NCBI GenBank assembly: GCA_029979145.1
Contig: JAPOIC010000049.1
Span: 1 to 11,201, forward strand
Origin: Opitutaceae bacterium
GTDB lineage: Bacteria; Verrucomicrobiota; Verrucomicrobiia; Opitutales; Opitutaceae
Length of the DNA: 11,201 nt
Reading direction: 5' to 3'
The translations under genes were made by a program, and so were the position numbers. The notes beneath the pieces are model-generated. The model was not told the DNA's origin, searched no databases, and saw only the letters and a program-made list of their open reading frames with translations. Below are positions 1-7,146 of the stretch, piece by piece. The stretch's first letter is position 1; the number at the start of each line of letters is the position of its first letter.

Positions 1-33
1 CGAAGAAGGCGGGGTTTGGAAACCCCGCCCTAC
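1..33 (-). terminator. Palindromic rho-independent-type terminator behind the first PhyH gene
   Basis: Positions 8-16 and 21-29 form a perfect 9-bp GC-rich stem (GGCGGGGTT / AACCCCGCC) around a 4-base loop. Read on the minus strand, the stem is followed by a pyrimidine-rich tail (TTCTTCG). It starts 17 bases past the stop codon of the minus-strand PhyH gene, so it fits as that gene's terminator. The tail is not a pure T-run, so termination strength is uncertain. The same core with its TGTAGGG flank recurs behind the second PhyH gene at 9002-9030, so this may also be a dispersed repeat. Confidence 0.7.
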
Positions 34-46
34 ACGCAACCCCAAG

Positions 47-820
47 CTACTTGTTGCTGGTCGATTCGATGCCGCGCTTGGCGAGTTGCTCGGCGAGGCT
101 GGCCTTGTAACGCGCATAGGCTTCCTCGTCGCGCACGGTCGACGCGCCGTAGCAGAAGGTCGCCACGGCCCGGCGCGTGCGGTTGGTCTTGTTCACGCCG
201 CTCCAGTGGATCGTGGCGCTGGAATGCGCCACCGCATCGCCCGGATGCAGCTCGATCGGCACGCCGTCGACCTTGGTCGGGTCAAAGTTGAGCAACCCTT
301 GGCTGAAGCCGAGCACGCCGCTCGCGCCGTGCGGATTGATGCCGCCCTTGTGCGAACCGCGGGCATACCAGAGGCAGCCGTTGTCGATATCGACCTCGTC
401 GATCGCGATCCAGATGCCGCTCGCGATGTTGGGCTTGCGGCACCAGTAGAAACCGTCCTGGTGCGCGGGTGTGGCGCTCGTGTCGTAGGGCAGCTTGTTG
501 AACCACTCGAGGCCCTGCGGATCGCATTTGTCGCGCATCAGGTATTCCTGGATGGCGACGTGCTTGCCGTGCTGCATGAAGTTCTGAAACCAAGCGTCAT
601 GTTTGTTCAGCGACTGCATCTTCCGGAGGGTATCCGGCTTGCCGTAGTCGTCGAAAAACGCCTGGTCCTTCGGCAGCGTCGGCACCACCTCGCGCACGTA
701 GCGGTCAAGGTTGTCGAAGAGTTCCTTGAACTCCGTCGGAGAAAGGAGGCCGCGGATGATGACGAAACCGTCGCGCTCATAATCGGAGCGCAGTTCTTCA
801 AGATTCAGGGTGGAGGGCAT
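47..820 (-). CDS. Phytanoyl-CoA dioxygenase (PhyH) family protein
   Basis: A 257-residue protein of the PhyH family, whose members are non-heme Fe(II)/2-oxoglutarate oxygenases with a double-stranded beta-helix core that hydroxylate small molecules. The facial triad is visible: the HxD motif is H120-Q-D122 (AHQDGFYW) and the distal histidine is H205 (ATIHWSGVN). An arginine cluster at R214-R217 follows, where the family binds the 2-oxoglutarate carboxylate. No signal peptide is seen, so it is probably cytoplasmic. The frame stays open upstream to 988, but the ATG at 820 is preferred because the family-like N-terminus (NLEELRSDYERDGFVIIRGLL) begins right after it and the upstream residues are low-complexity. 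No strong Shine-Dalgarno is present. It is divergent from the GH78 gene and followed by a hairpin terminator. The substrate is unknown; bacterial PhyH proteins cover many chemistries, and true phytanoyl-CoA activity is unlikely to be implied. Confidence 0.9.
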   Translation of the reverse strand: MPSTLNLEELRSDYERDGFVIIRGLLSPTEFKELFDNLDRYVREVVPTLPKDQAFFDDYGKPDTLRKMQSLNKHDAWFQNFMQHGKHVAIQEYLMRDKCDPQGLEWFNKLPYDTSATPAHQDGFYWCRKPNIASGIWIAIDEVDIDNGCLWYARGSHKGGINPHGASGVLGFSQGLLNFDPTKVDGVPIELHPGDAVAHSSATIHWSGVNKTNRTRRAVATFCYGASTVRDEEAYARYKASLAEQLAKRGIESTSNK

Positions 821-944
821 GGGACAAAAGACAGGGCTGCGGCGCGCAGGACCACCGTGATCCCGTTGGCGACGCGGACCAGCATTGGCGCACGGGCCGG
901 CGCCACAAGACCGCGCCACAGGCTCCCAAATGAGGCCAGTCCGC
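821..944. promoter_or_regulatory. Divergent intergenic region between the PhyH and GH78 genes
   Basis: These 124 bases separate two divergent start codons and must carry promoters for at least one of them if the chosen starts are right. The stretch is GC-rich and shows no convincing -35/-10 pair or clean operator dyad. A GAGG at 932-935 lies 9 bases before the ATG at 945 and is the best ribosome-binding site seen for the GH78 gene. Confidence 0.35.
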
Positions 945-2732
945 ATGACCATTGCGCCCGGCGCGAAAGTCGCCCACACGAGAAGCATGGCCCTCGCCCG
1001 TCCCCCTGCCGCGCTGGTCTACGAACGACATCTCCCAATCGCAGTGGCCGCCGTCGCGGGAGCCGCCGTCGCGTCCGCGACCGGCCCGGCGACGCTGGCC
1101 ACGGGCAGCCGCGTGACCCTGGACTTCGGCGAGGAGCTGGTCGGCACGGTGCGCTTCACCGTCGAGACCCGGGGCAACTCGCGCCTCGAAGTCATCGAAG
1201 GTGAAGACCTGGAGGAAGCGCTCCTGCTGCAGGATCCTTTTCCGTCCGACCATTGGTATCACCAGCCCCGGGATCACTTTGACCTGGGCCCCGGACGGCA
1301 CGAAACCGGCACGCCCGGGCGGCGCGCCTTCCGCTTCGTGACCTTTTGCTCCCACGGCCCGGCTGGACTCACGCTCAGCGCCGTAGAGGCGGTGCAGGAG
1401 CATGCGCCCTTGGAGCGCACGGGGAGCTTCGCCTGCTCCGACCAGCTGCTCAACGACGCGTGGGACATCAGCCGCCGCACGCTGCAGCTTTGCCTGCAGG
1501 GATTTTATGAAGACGGGGTGAAGCGCGACGGAATGCTGTGGATCGGCGACTACCGCGTGGAGTTTCTCTGCGCCTGGCCGGTCTTCGCCGACAAGGCGCT
1601 GGCGCGCCGCAGCCTCGAAATGCTCGCCTTCGGCCAGCGCAAGGACGGCAGCATCCCGGCCGTGGCCCTGCACGCCGGGGGTCACCTTTACCCGCGCATC
1701 CCCTACCTCGGCGACCTCACCCAGCCCGGCGGCCTACACGAATGGACCCTCGACAACTACTGCGCGGATTTCGCGTGCAGCGTGTGGGAGTATTACCTGC
1801 ACACCGGCGACGAAGCGACGGCGCGCGAACTGCTGCCCGCCGTCGAAAAAGTGGTCGGGTATATTGCAGGCATCGATCCGGTGCTGGCAGTTCCGGGACG
1901 CAACTTCATCACCGACAACCAACCCGAATCAAAGGACTGGTGGGGCAGTCGCGCTGCGCTGGGTTACCAATTGGCGACGGCCTGCGGCGACGCGGCACGG
2001 CTGTTTGAAAGCCTGGGCGTAGGTGCCAAGGCCCGGGCCAGCCGTGCCGCGCAAGCCGACCATCTGGCGCGGACTACCGTCCGGTTTGGTGACCCCGCCC
2101 GCGCCGCCATCCGCGACGAAACCACCACCGAGGCCGCCCGAAGCTGGCACGCCCACGCCGCGGCCTTTCTGGCCGGCGCGCTGGACGCCGCCCAGCTGCA
2201 GGCGGTTTGGCGAGAATTGGAGGCCGACCCAACCGTGCGCCGGCCGATGGCAGGTTTCATGGAGTTCTATCTGCTCCAGGCCTGGCTCGGCGCCGGCTTG
2301 ATGCACGCAGCGCTTGCTGAAATGCGCTCTTACTACGGCCAGATGCTCCGCAATGGGGCCACTACGACCTGGGAGCTGGTCGACCGCCGCGAACCCGGCA
2401 TCGACCACATTCATCCCGCCGGGCGCAGCCACTGTCACGGCTGGTCTGCAGGCCCGGCGCATCTCCTGCCGGCCTACATCCTTGGCATCACGCCCGGCGC
2501 ACCGGGTTACGCGCAGATCCTCCTCAAGCCCAACCTCGGTGACTTGGACTTTGCCCACGGCGCGGTGCCGACGCCGCACGGCCTCGTGGAAATGAATCTG
2601 GAAGCCACCGGGCACGGCTGCGTCACGGTGCCCGTGGGGGTCACGGCGAAACTTTGTCTACCGCAACAGACCCCGGTCATTCTGACCGGAGGCCGACACA
2701 ACTTTCGCTTCAAACCGACCGCAATTCCGTGA
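945..2732 (+). CDS. Alpha-L-rhamnosidase-like glycoside hydrolase (GH78-like)
   Basis: A roughly 595-residue protein with the GH78 domain order: an N-terminal beta-sandwich (about 1-155), an (alpha/alpha)6 catalytic barrel (about 160-520, starting near GSFACSDQLLNDAWDI) and a C-terminal beta domain (GITPGAPGYAQILLKPNLGD onward). GH78 enzymes release terminal L-rhamnose from plant polysaccharides and glycosides by inversion. The catalytic motif region reads DGVKRDGMLWIGD (D190, R194, D195, W199, D202). It aligns with the D-x3-R-E-x3-W-x2-D pattern of characterised members, except that the general-acid Glu is Asp. The candidate base Glu is E477 in TTTWEL, followed by CHGWSAGP, a typical family segment. 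It is shorter than many GH78 enzymes, lacking extra carbohydrate-binding domains, and has no clear signal peptide. Start choice is uncertain: 945 has GAGG upstream, while 885, 930 and 987 are in frame. The 3' end overlaps the convergent enolase-superfamily gene by 23 bases. Its substrate could differ from rhamnosides. Confidence 0.85.
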   Translation: MTIAPGAKVAHTRSMALARPPAALVYERHLPIAVAAVAGAAVASATGPATLATGSRVTLDFGEELVGTVRFTVETRGNSRLEVIEGEDLEEALLLQDPFPSDHWYHQPRDHFDLGPGRHETGTPGRRAFRFVTFCSHGPAGLTLSAVEAVQEHAPLERTGSFACSDQLLNDAWDISRRTLQLCLQGFYEDGVKRDGMLWIGDYRVEFLCAWPVFADKALARRSLEMLAFGQRKDGSIPAVALHAGGHLYPRIPYLGDLTQPGGLHEWTLDNYCADFACSVWEYYLHTGDEATARELLPAVEKVVGYIAGIDPVLAVPGRNFITDNQPESKDWWGSRAALGYQLATACGDAARLFESLGVGAKARASRAAQADHLARTTVRFGDPARAAIRDETTTEAARSWHAHAAAFLAGALDAAQLQAVWRELEADPTVRRPMAGFMEFYLLQAWLGAGLMHAALAEMRSYYGQMLRNGATTTWELVDRREPGIDHIHPAGRSHCHGWSAGPAHLLPAYILGITPGAPGYAQILLKPNLGDLDFAHGAVPTPHGLVEMNLEATGHGCVTVPVGVTAKLCLPQQTPVILTGGRHNFRFKPTAIP

Positions 2733-3801
2733 GCGCGTCGTCCTTGAACTTGAAGCCCCAGCCTGGCGTATCGGCTGGATACGCCCGGCCGGCCACGATC
2801 CGCAGCGGCTGGTCGATGATGCCGTCGACCCAGTCGAACGACTCCACCCCATACGCATCCGGCACGGTGCAGCACAGCGCCGCGTCGTATTCCTTGTAGT
2901 AGTGCGGCAGGACCGGCAGGCCGTGCTCCCGCGCCAAGGCGGCCGAGTCGAGCCAGCCCTCCACGCCGCCCAGCCGCAGGATGTCCGGCTGCCACAAGTC
3001 GATGGCGCGGCGCGCTGCCAGCTCGCGCAGGGGCACGAGGTCGTATTCGCGCTCACCCATGGCGATTTTGATGCCGGCACGCGCCTTCAGCTCCGCGTAG
3101 CCGGCAAAGTCCGTGTGCGGCAACGGTTCCTCAAACCAGTCGATGCCGAACACCTTGGCCTTCTCCGCCAGATGCAGAGCGACTGGCAAATCGAGGCCTT
3201 GGTTGGCGTCGATCATGATGCGCACTTCCGGACCGACGGCTTCGCGCACGAGCGTGATGCGCTCGAGGTCGCGCGCGGGGCCTTCCTTCGCGCCGACCTT
3301 GAGCTTCACCGCGCTGAAGCCGCGCTTCACATAGCCGGTCACCTCGGCGCGGAGTTCGGCGTCCGAATAGGACAACCAGCCGCCGCTGCCGTAGACCGGA
3401 ACGCTTTCGGTGTGCGAGCCTAGGAGCGCGCGGACGGACTTGCCCGCATGCCGCGCCTTCGCGTCCCACATCGCCAGGTTGACCACGCCGCGCGCCCAGC
3501 GCAGCAGGCCGACATCGCCAAAATACTCGAATTCGCGGTCGCAGCGCCGGTCGAAGCCCCGCGTGTCGTTGGCGTCGTGCCCCAATGCGACGTGGCGCAC
3601 ATCCGTCAAGGCGCCCGCGATGGCGCCGGCATTGAAGTGAAACGCCAGCAGATACCCCTCGCCCACCGTGCCGTCGGCCAGCGTCACCCGCGCCACGATG
3701 AACCGGATGGCCGGGATCTGGTGCGTCGCATCCGCAATCGGTTGCGACAGCGGCGATTCGGCAGAGAAGAAATCCAGTTCCTTGATCGACGTCGGGCTCA
3801 T
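2710..3801 (-). CDS. Mandelate racemase/muconate lactonizing enzyme family protein (enolase superfamily)
   Basis: A 363-residue protein with the enolase-superfamily layout: an N-terminal alpha+beta capping domain (about 1-125) and a (beta/alpha)7beta barrel. Family members abstract the proton alpha to a carboxylate with Mg2+ help, giving racemases, cycloisomerases or sugar-acid dehydratases. Visible active-site residues are K166-L-K168 (the KxK base), metal ligands D198 (MIDAN), E224 (FEEP) and E250 (MGE), and D273 (PDILR) paired with H300 (VLPHYYKEYD). The His-Asp dyad plus KxK place it in the mandelate-racemase subgroup, which contains many acid-sugar dehydratases. The ATG at 3801 is chosen; in-frame ATGs at 3813 and 3846 would add 4 or 15 residues. 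It is convergent with the GH78 gene, overlapping it by 23 bases, which suggests a shared saccharide or sugar-acid pathway but does not prove it. The exact substrate cannot be assigned. Confidence 0.9.
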   Translation of the reverse strand: MSPTSIKELDFFSAESPLSQPIADATHQIPAIRFIVARVTLADGTVGEGYLLAFHFNAGAIAGALTDVRHVALGHDANDTRGFDRRCDREFEYFGDVGLLRWARGVVNLAMWDAKARHAGKSVRALLGSHTESVPVYGSGGWLSYSDAELRAEVTGYVKRGFSAVKLKVGAKEGPARDLERITLVREAVGPEVRIMIDANQGLDLPVALHLAEKAKVFGIDWFEEPLPHTDFAGYAELKARAGIKIAMGEREYDLVPLRELAARRAIDLWQPDILRLGGVEGWLDSAALAREHGLPVLPHYYKEYDAALCCTVPDAYGVESFDWVDGIIDQPLRIVAGRAYPADTPGWGFKFKDDALTELRSV

Positions 3802-3922
3802 GGCGGTGCCCATCAATCCGCCCGGCGCCCGCCGCGGCAAACCCAAACCGGCCGACTTCGCCCCGCGCGCAATTTTATGTGGATTTTCCCGCGCGCTTGT
3901 GGCTTAACCCCCCCTCCAAGAC
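3802..3922. promoter_or_regulatory. Divergent leader between the enolase-superfamily gene and tRNA-Val
   Basis: This 121-base gap should hold the minus-strand promoter for the enolase-superfamily gene and the plus-strand promoter for the tRNA. An AT-rich patch at about 3870-3888 (around AATTTTATGTGGATTTT) is the only low-GC segment. Read on the minus strand it contains TAAAAT, a fair -10 match, but no good -35 lies at the right spacing. Promoter positions are therefore a guess. Confidence 0.3.
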
Positions 3923-3999
3923 GGACGCTTAGCTCAGTTGGTTAGAGCACCTGCTTCACACGCAGGGGGTCTGCGGTTCGAGTCCGCAAGCGTCCACCA
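3923..3999 (+). tRNA. tRNA-Val (anticodon CAC)
   Basis: A complete 77-base cloverleaf with encoded CCA. The acceptor stem is GGACGCT (3923-3929) paired with AGCGTCC (3989-3995), followed by discriminator A3996 and CCA at 3997-3999. The D arm is GCTC...GAGC. The anticodon stem CCTGC (3950-3954) pairs with GCAGG (3962-3966) around loop TTCACAC, giving anticodon CAC at 3957-3959, which reads the valine codon GUG. The T stem TGCGG/CCGCA encloses TTCGAGT. All stems pair perfectly, so the gene looks functional. Confidence 0.98.
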
Positions 4000-4174
4000 G
4001 CCTTCGCTCTATCGAGCTACGGCTCGGCAATCCAGTCCACGGACACCCCACCGGCCTCGTCGTCTCTTAGGCCGCTCGCAGCGAAGGCTGCCGCGCCGGC
4101 TTGTCCCGCTATAGCTCGAAGAGCGACAGCGGAAGCCCGCTAGGGCGACGGCGGGCGTTCGGCGAGCCAGCCTA
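3998..4174. repeat. Non-coding segment built of inverted repeats
   Basis: Two interlocked inverted repeats are readable. CAGCCTTCGCT at 3998-4008 is perfectly matched by AGCGAAGGCTG at 4080-4090. The stretch at 4004-4019 is matched in reverse complement by 4112-4126 with a single bulged base (TCGCTCT-A-TCGAGCTA against TAGCTCGAAGAGCGA). Further small hairpins are GCTC-GAA-GAGC at 4114-4124 and AGCGG-AAGC-CCGCT at 4128-4141. No coding frame is convincing. The arrangement looks like a dispersed intergenic repeat rather than random spacer. The first arm begins inside the tRNA's terminal CCA. Confidence 0.6.
4013..4026 (+). terminator. UACG-loop hairpin behind tRNA-Val
   Basis: CGAGC (4013-4017), TACG loop, GCTCG (4022-4026). 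The RNA would be a C(UACG)G hairpin, one of the unusually stable UNCG tetraloops, only 13 bases past the tRNA CCA end. There is no T-tract after it, so it is not a standard intrinsic terminator. It could be a 3'-end processing or stability element, or simply part of the repeat in this stretch. Confidence 0.4.
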
Positions 4175-4223
4175 TACGAATAACCCTGACTACATCGTCC
4201 CATTACCCCTTCGCAGCCAAGGC

Positions 4224-4265
4224 GGGCACTCGACGAATCGCCGGTAGTTCAACGGCAATGTGCCC
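4224..4265 (+). promoter_or_regulatory. Nested-hairpin leader with tRNA D-arm-like sequence before the GIY-YIG gene
   Basis: GGGCAC (4224-4229) pairs perfectly with GTGCCC (4260-4265), ending at the base before the ATG at 4266. Inside it GCCG (4240-4243) pairs with CGGC (4253-4256). The inner loop sequence GTAGTTCAACGGCA (4244-4257) resembles the D-arm of bacterial tRNA-Gly (GTAGTTCAACGGTAGAAC), but the closing GAAC half is missing. No clear Shine-Dalgarno is present. This could be a tRNA remnant, a folded leader controlling translation, or chance. Confidence 0.4.
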
Positions 4266-4514
4266 ATGAAAGATTTCAGCTACGTCTACACCCTAGAATC
4301 CATGGCCGCAGAAAGCCGCTACTATGTCGGTCTTACCGACGACTTGGAATCCCGGTTGGCCAAACACAACGCTGGCGCCGTTTCGCACACCGCCAAATTT
4401 CGACCTTGGCGCATCAAAACCGCCGTGGCGTTCCGCGATCGCTCTCAGGCAGCCGCATTCGAGCTATACCTGAAATCGTCTTCCGGACGTGCCTTTGCCA
4501 AAAAGCGCCTCTGA
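4266..4514 (+). CDS. Small GIY-YIG nuclease family protein
   Basis: An 82-residue, single-domain protein of the GIY-YIG (UPF0213/YhbQ-like) type. The paired motifs are YVY (residues 6-8) and YVG (20-22). The catalytic-type arginine is R30 (LESRLAKHN) and the metal-binding glutamate is E66 (AAFELYLKS). The C-terminal SSSGRAFAKKRL is the usual tail of this small subfamily. Whether such stand-alone domains cut DNA in vivo is unclear. The ATG at 4266 is preferred over an in-frame GTG at 4260, which lies inside a leader hairpin. It is preceded by the repeat-rich non-coding segment and tRNA-Val, and is convergent with arsJ at a gap of 7 bases. Small GIY-YIG genes next to tRNAs and repeats are common in related genomes, which hints at mobility, but no flanking duplication is visible here. 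Confidence 0.88.
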   Translation: MKDFSYVYTLESMAAESRYYVGLTDDLESRLAKHNAGAVSHTAKFRPWRIKTAVAFRDRSQAAAFELYLKSSSGRAFAKKRL

Positions 4515-4521
4515 CGCACCC

Positions 4522-5721
4522 TCACCCTTCCTCACCACCTCGCGGCAACGCGAGCGAGGTCACCGCCGCCGCGGCGCAGAAGACCGCGGCGCCCCAGAGG
4601 CAGCCGGCAAGGCCGGCGACTTGGAAGAGGACGCCGGAGAGCAGGCAGCCGACCAAGCGGCCGCCGGCGTTGGCCATGTAGTAGAAGCCGACGTTGAGGG
4701 CGACTTTGTCGCCGTCGGTGTAGTCAAGAATCAGGTAGGAGTGCACCGCGGAGTTGAGTGCGAAGACCACGCCGAAGACCGCGAGGCCGCCCACAATCAT
4801 CGGGCCAGGCGCAAACCCCGCGGCGAGGCCGAGCGGAATCGCCGCCGCCACGACCGCGAGCACAAAGGTCAGGAGCGTCGCCGTGCCACCGGCCGGGGAG
4901 CGTCCGCGCAATACCGCCGGGGCCGCGCCCTGCACGATGCCGTAGCCGATGACCCAGCAGGCCATGAACGCGCCGACCTCGGCAAAACTCCACCCGAGCG
5001 CTCCGCGCAGGAATACCGGCACGCCGACGACGAACCAGATGTCACGCGCGCCGAACAAAAAGAACCGCGCCACACACAGCACATTGATCGCGCGGCTCTT
5101 CGCGAAAAGGTCGCGCCAGCCGGCCTTGGACTTCGCCTTGCCGAGGTCGCGCGGCACCGCCAGCCACACGCCCAACCAGACCAGCGCGAGCGACCCGGCC
5201 ATGATCCCCAGCGCGCCGGCAAACCCGACCGTCGCCAACAACAAGCCGCCGAGGAAGAAGCCCGCGCCCTTCAGCGCGTTCTTCGAGCCGGTAAGCACCG
5301 CGACCCACTTGAACAACGCACCCTTGGCGTCAGCCGGCACGAGCACCTTGATCGCACTCTTCGCGCTCATCTTCGTCAGGTCTTTGGCCACGCCCGACAG
5401 CGCCTGCGCCGCCATCACCCAGACGACCGACCAAAGTTCCGGCCACGCTGGATTCAGAAACGCCAGCAGCCCCAGCGCCACGACCTGTAGCGCGAGGCCG
5501 GCGACTAGCGTCACGCGCAAGCCGAGGCGCGAAGCGATCCAACCACCGAGAAGATTGGTGACGATGCCACACAGCTCATAGAGCAGGAACAGGAACGCCA
5601 GCGTCACCGGCGCGTAGCCGAGATTGAAGAAATGCAGCAGCACCAACATGCGCAGCGCGCCGTCCGTGAGCGTGAAAGCCCAATAGGCGCCGGTGACGAG
5701 GCTGTAGTGCCGCAGGCTCAT
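4522..5721 (-). CDS. arsJ: ArsJ, organoarsenical (1-arseno-3-phosphoglycerate) efflux MFS transporter
   Basis: A 399-residue, very hydrophobic major-facilitator protein with about 10-12 membrane helices. The N-terminus (MSLRHYSLVTGAYWAFTLTD) and the segments LLYELCGIVTNLLGGW, AKDLTKMSAKSAIKVLVP and LTGSKNALKGAGFFLGG are recognisable ArsJ hallmarks. ArsJ exports 1-arseno-3-phosphoglycerate made by a partner GAPDH; the compound then breaks down to arsenate outside the cell. The start at 5721 is set by the conserved N-terminus and lies 5 bases past the gapdh stop, so the two are translationally linked; the frame is open further upstream but would overlap gapdh. It is the last gene of the arsR-gapdh-arsJ operon. 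No terminator is obvious in the 7-base gap to the convergent GIY-YIG gene, so transcripts may overlap. Confidence 0.95.
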   Translation of the reverse strand: MSLRHYSLVTGAYWAFTLTDGALRMLVLLHFFNLGYAPVTLAFLFLLYELCGIVTNLLGGWIASRLGLRVTLVAGLALQVVALGLLAFLNPAWPELWSVVWVMAAQALSGVAKDLTKMSAKSAIKVLVPADAKGALFKWVAVLTGSKNALKGAGFFLGGLLLATVGFAGALGIMAGSLALVWLGVWLAVPRDLGKAKSKAGWRDLFAKSRAINVLCVARFFLFGARDIWFVVGVPVFLRGALGWSFAEVGAFMACWVIGYGIVQGAAPAVLRGRSPAGGTATLLTFVLAVVAAAIPLGLAAGFAPGPMIVGGLAVFGVVFALNSAVHSYLILDYTDGDKVALNVGFYYMANAGGRLVGCLLSGVLFQVAGLAGCLWGAAVFCAAAAVTSLALPRGGEEG

Positions 5722-5726
5722 TTCGC

Positions 5727-6743
<1,017 letters not shown>

Positions 6744-6746
6744 GGC

Positions 6747-7097
6747 TTAGCACTCGCAGGGTCCGCAAGCCGCGATCGCCTTGGCCTGCTTGGCCAGCCG
6801 CGCGCGGTCCTGTTTGAAAATCTTGTCCTCCTGCGCGCAGTCCTGGAGGCAGGCGAGGTTGCGCGCGAGCTCGGGCGACGGCTTCTCCGGCAGGCGATAG
6901 ACCATCCAGTTGCCCTCGCGCTTGGCCTTCACCAGCCCCCGCTTGCGCAGGTAGGCGAGGTGCTTGGAGATCTTCACCTGCGGCTCGCCCAACAGGGCTT
7001 GGAAATGACAGACGCAGAGCGGGCGCGCCGCGAGCAACTGGAGGATGCGCAGCCGCGTGCGGTCGCAGAGGCATTCGTAGATCTTCACGAGTTCCAT
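6747..7097 (-). CDS. arsR: ArsR-family arsenic-responsive repressor
   Basis: A 116-residue winged-helix protein of the ArsR/SmtB family; these repressors leave DNA on binding metal or As(III). The helix-turn-helix covers about residues 26-52 (recognition part EPQVKISKHLAYLRKRG), followed by the wing (KAKREGNWMVYRL). The inducer-site pair C28-V-C30 (LCVCHF) matches the ELCVCDL motif of classical ArsR at the start of the DNA-binding unit. Extra cysteines at C9, C11, C83, C87 and a C-terminal CGPCEC (C111, C114, C116) give nine in all, more than usual. It is the first gene of arsR-gapdh-arsJ, 3 bases ahead of gapdh, and lies behind its own promoter with an overlapping dyad, so autoregulation is likely. 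Confidence 0.95.
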   Translation of the reverse strand: MELVKIYECLCDRTRLRILQLLAARPLCVCHFQALLGEPQVKISKHLAYLRKRGLVKAKREGNWMVYRLPEKPSPELARNLACLQDCAQEDKIFKQDRARLAKQAKAIAACGPCEC

Positions 7098-7103
7098 GCC
7101 ACC

Positions 7104-7146
7104 GGCATACCGGTGCCGGTATATGCCGCAAGCGGTATATTGTTAC
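7104..7146 (-). promoter_or_regulatory. arsR-gapdh-arsJ promoter with overlapping ArsR operator
   Basis: On the minus strand a -35-like GTAACA (plus 7141-7146) and a -10-like TATACC (plus 7118-7123) are separated by exactly 17 bases; each matches consensus at 4 of 6 positions. Over and just downstream of the -10 lies a perfect 7-bp dyad, ATACCGG-TG-CCGGTAT (7107-7122). GGCAT/ATGCC arms (7104-7108, 7123-7127) extend it with a 2-base bulge. A dyad overlapping the -10 fits ArsR repression. The -35 overlaps the araC-family stop codon (7143-7145). Confidence 0.65.

Noticed and set aside
86..1204. Long open frame on the plus strand opposite the first PhyH gene
   Set aside because: It has no recognisable domain, is rich in Ala/Arg/Val as antisense frames in GC-rich DNA are, and lies over a gene with clear catalytic motifs.
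4009..4203. 64-codon minus-strand frame in the tRNA-GIY-YIG gap
   Set aside because: Low-complexity Arg/Ser-rich translation over an inverted-repeat region, with no start signal or motif.
4489..5490. 333-codon plus-strand frame opposite arsJ
   Set aside because: The composition (Arg, Glu, Gln, His rich) is the mirror of a hydrophobic membrane protein; no domain is seen and the ArsJ reading is clear.
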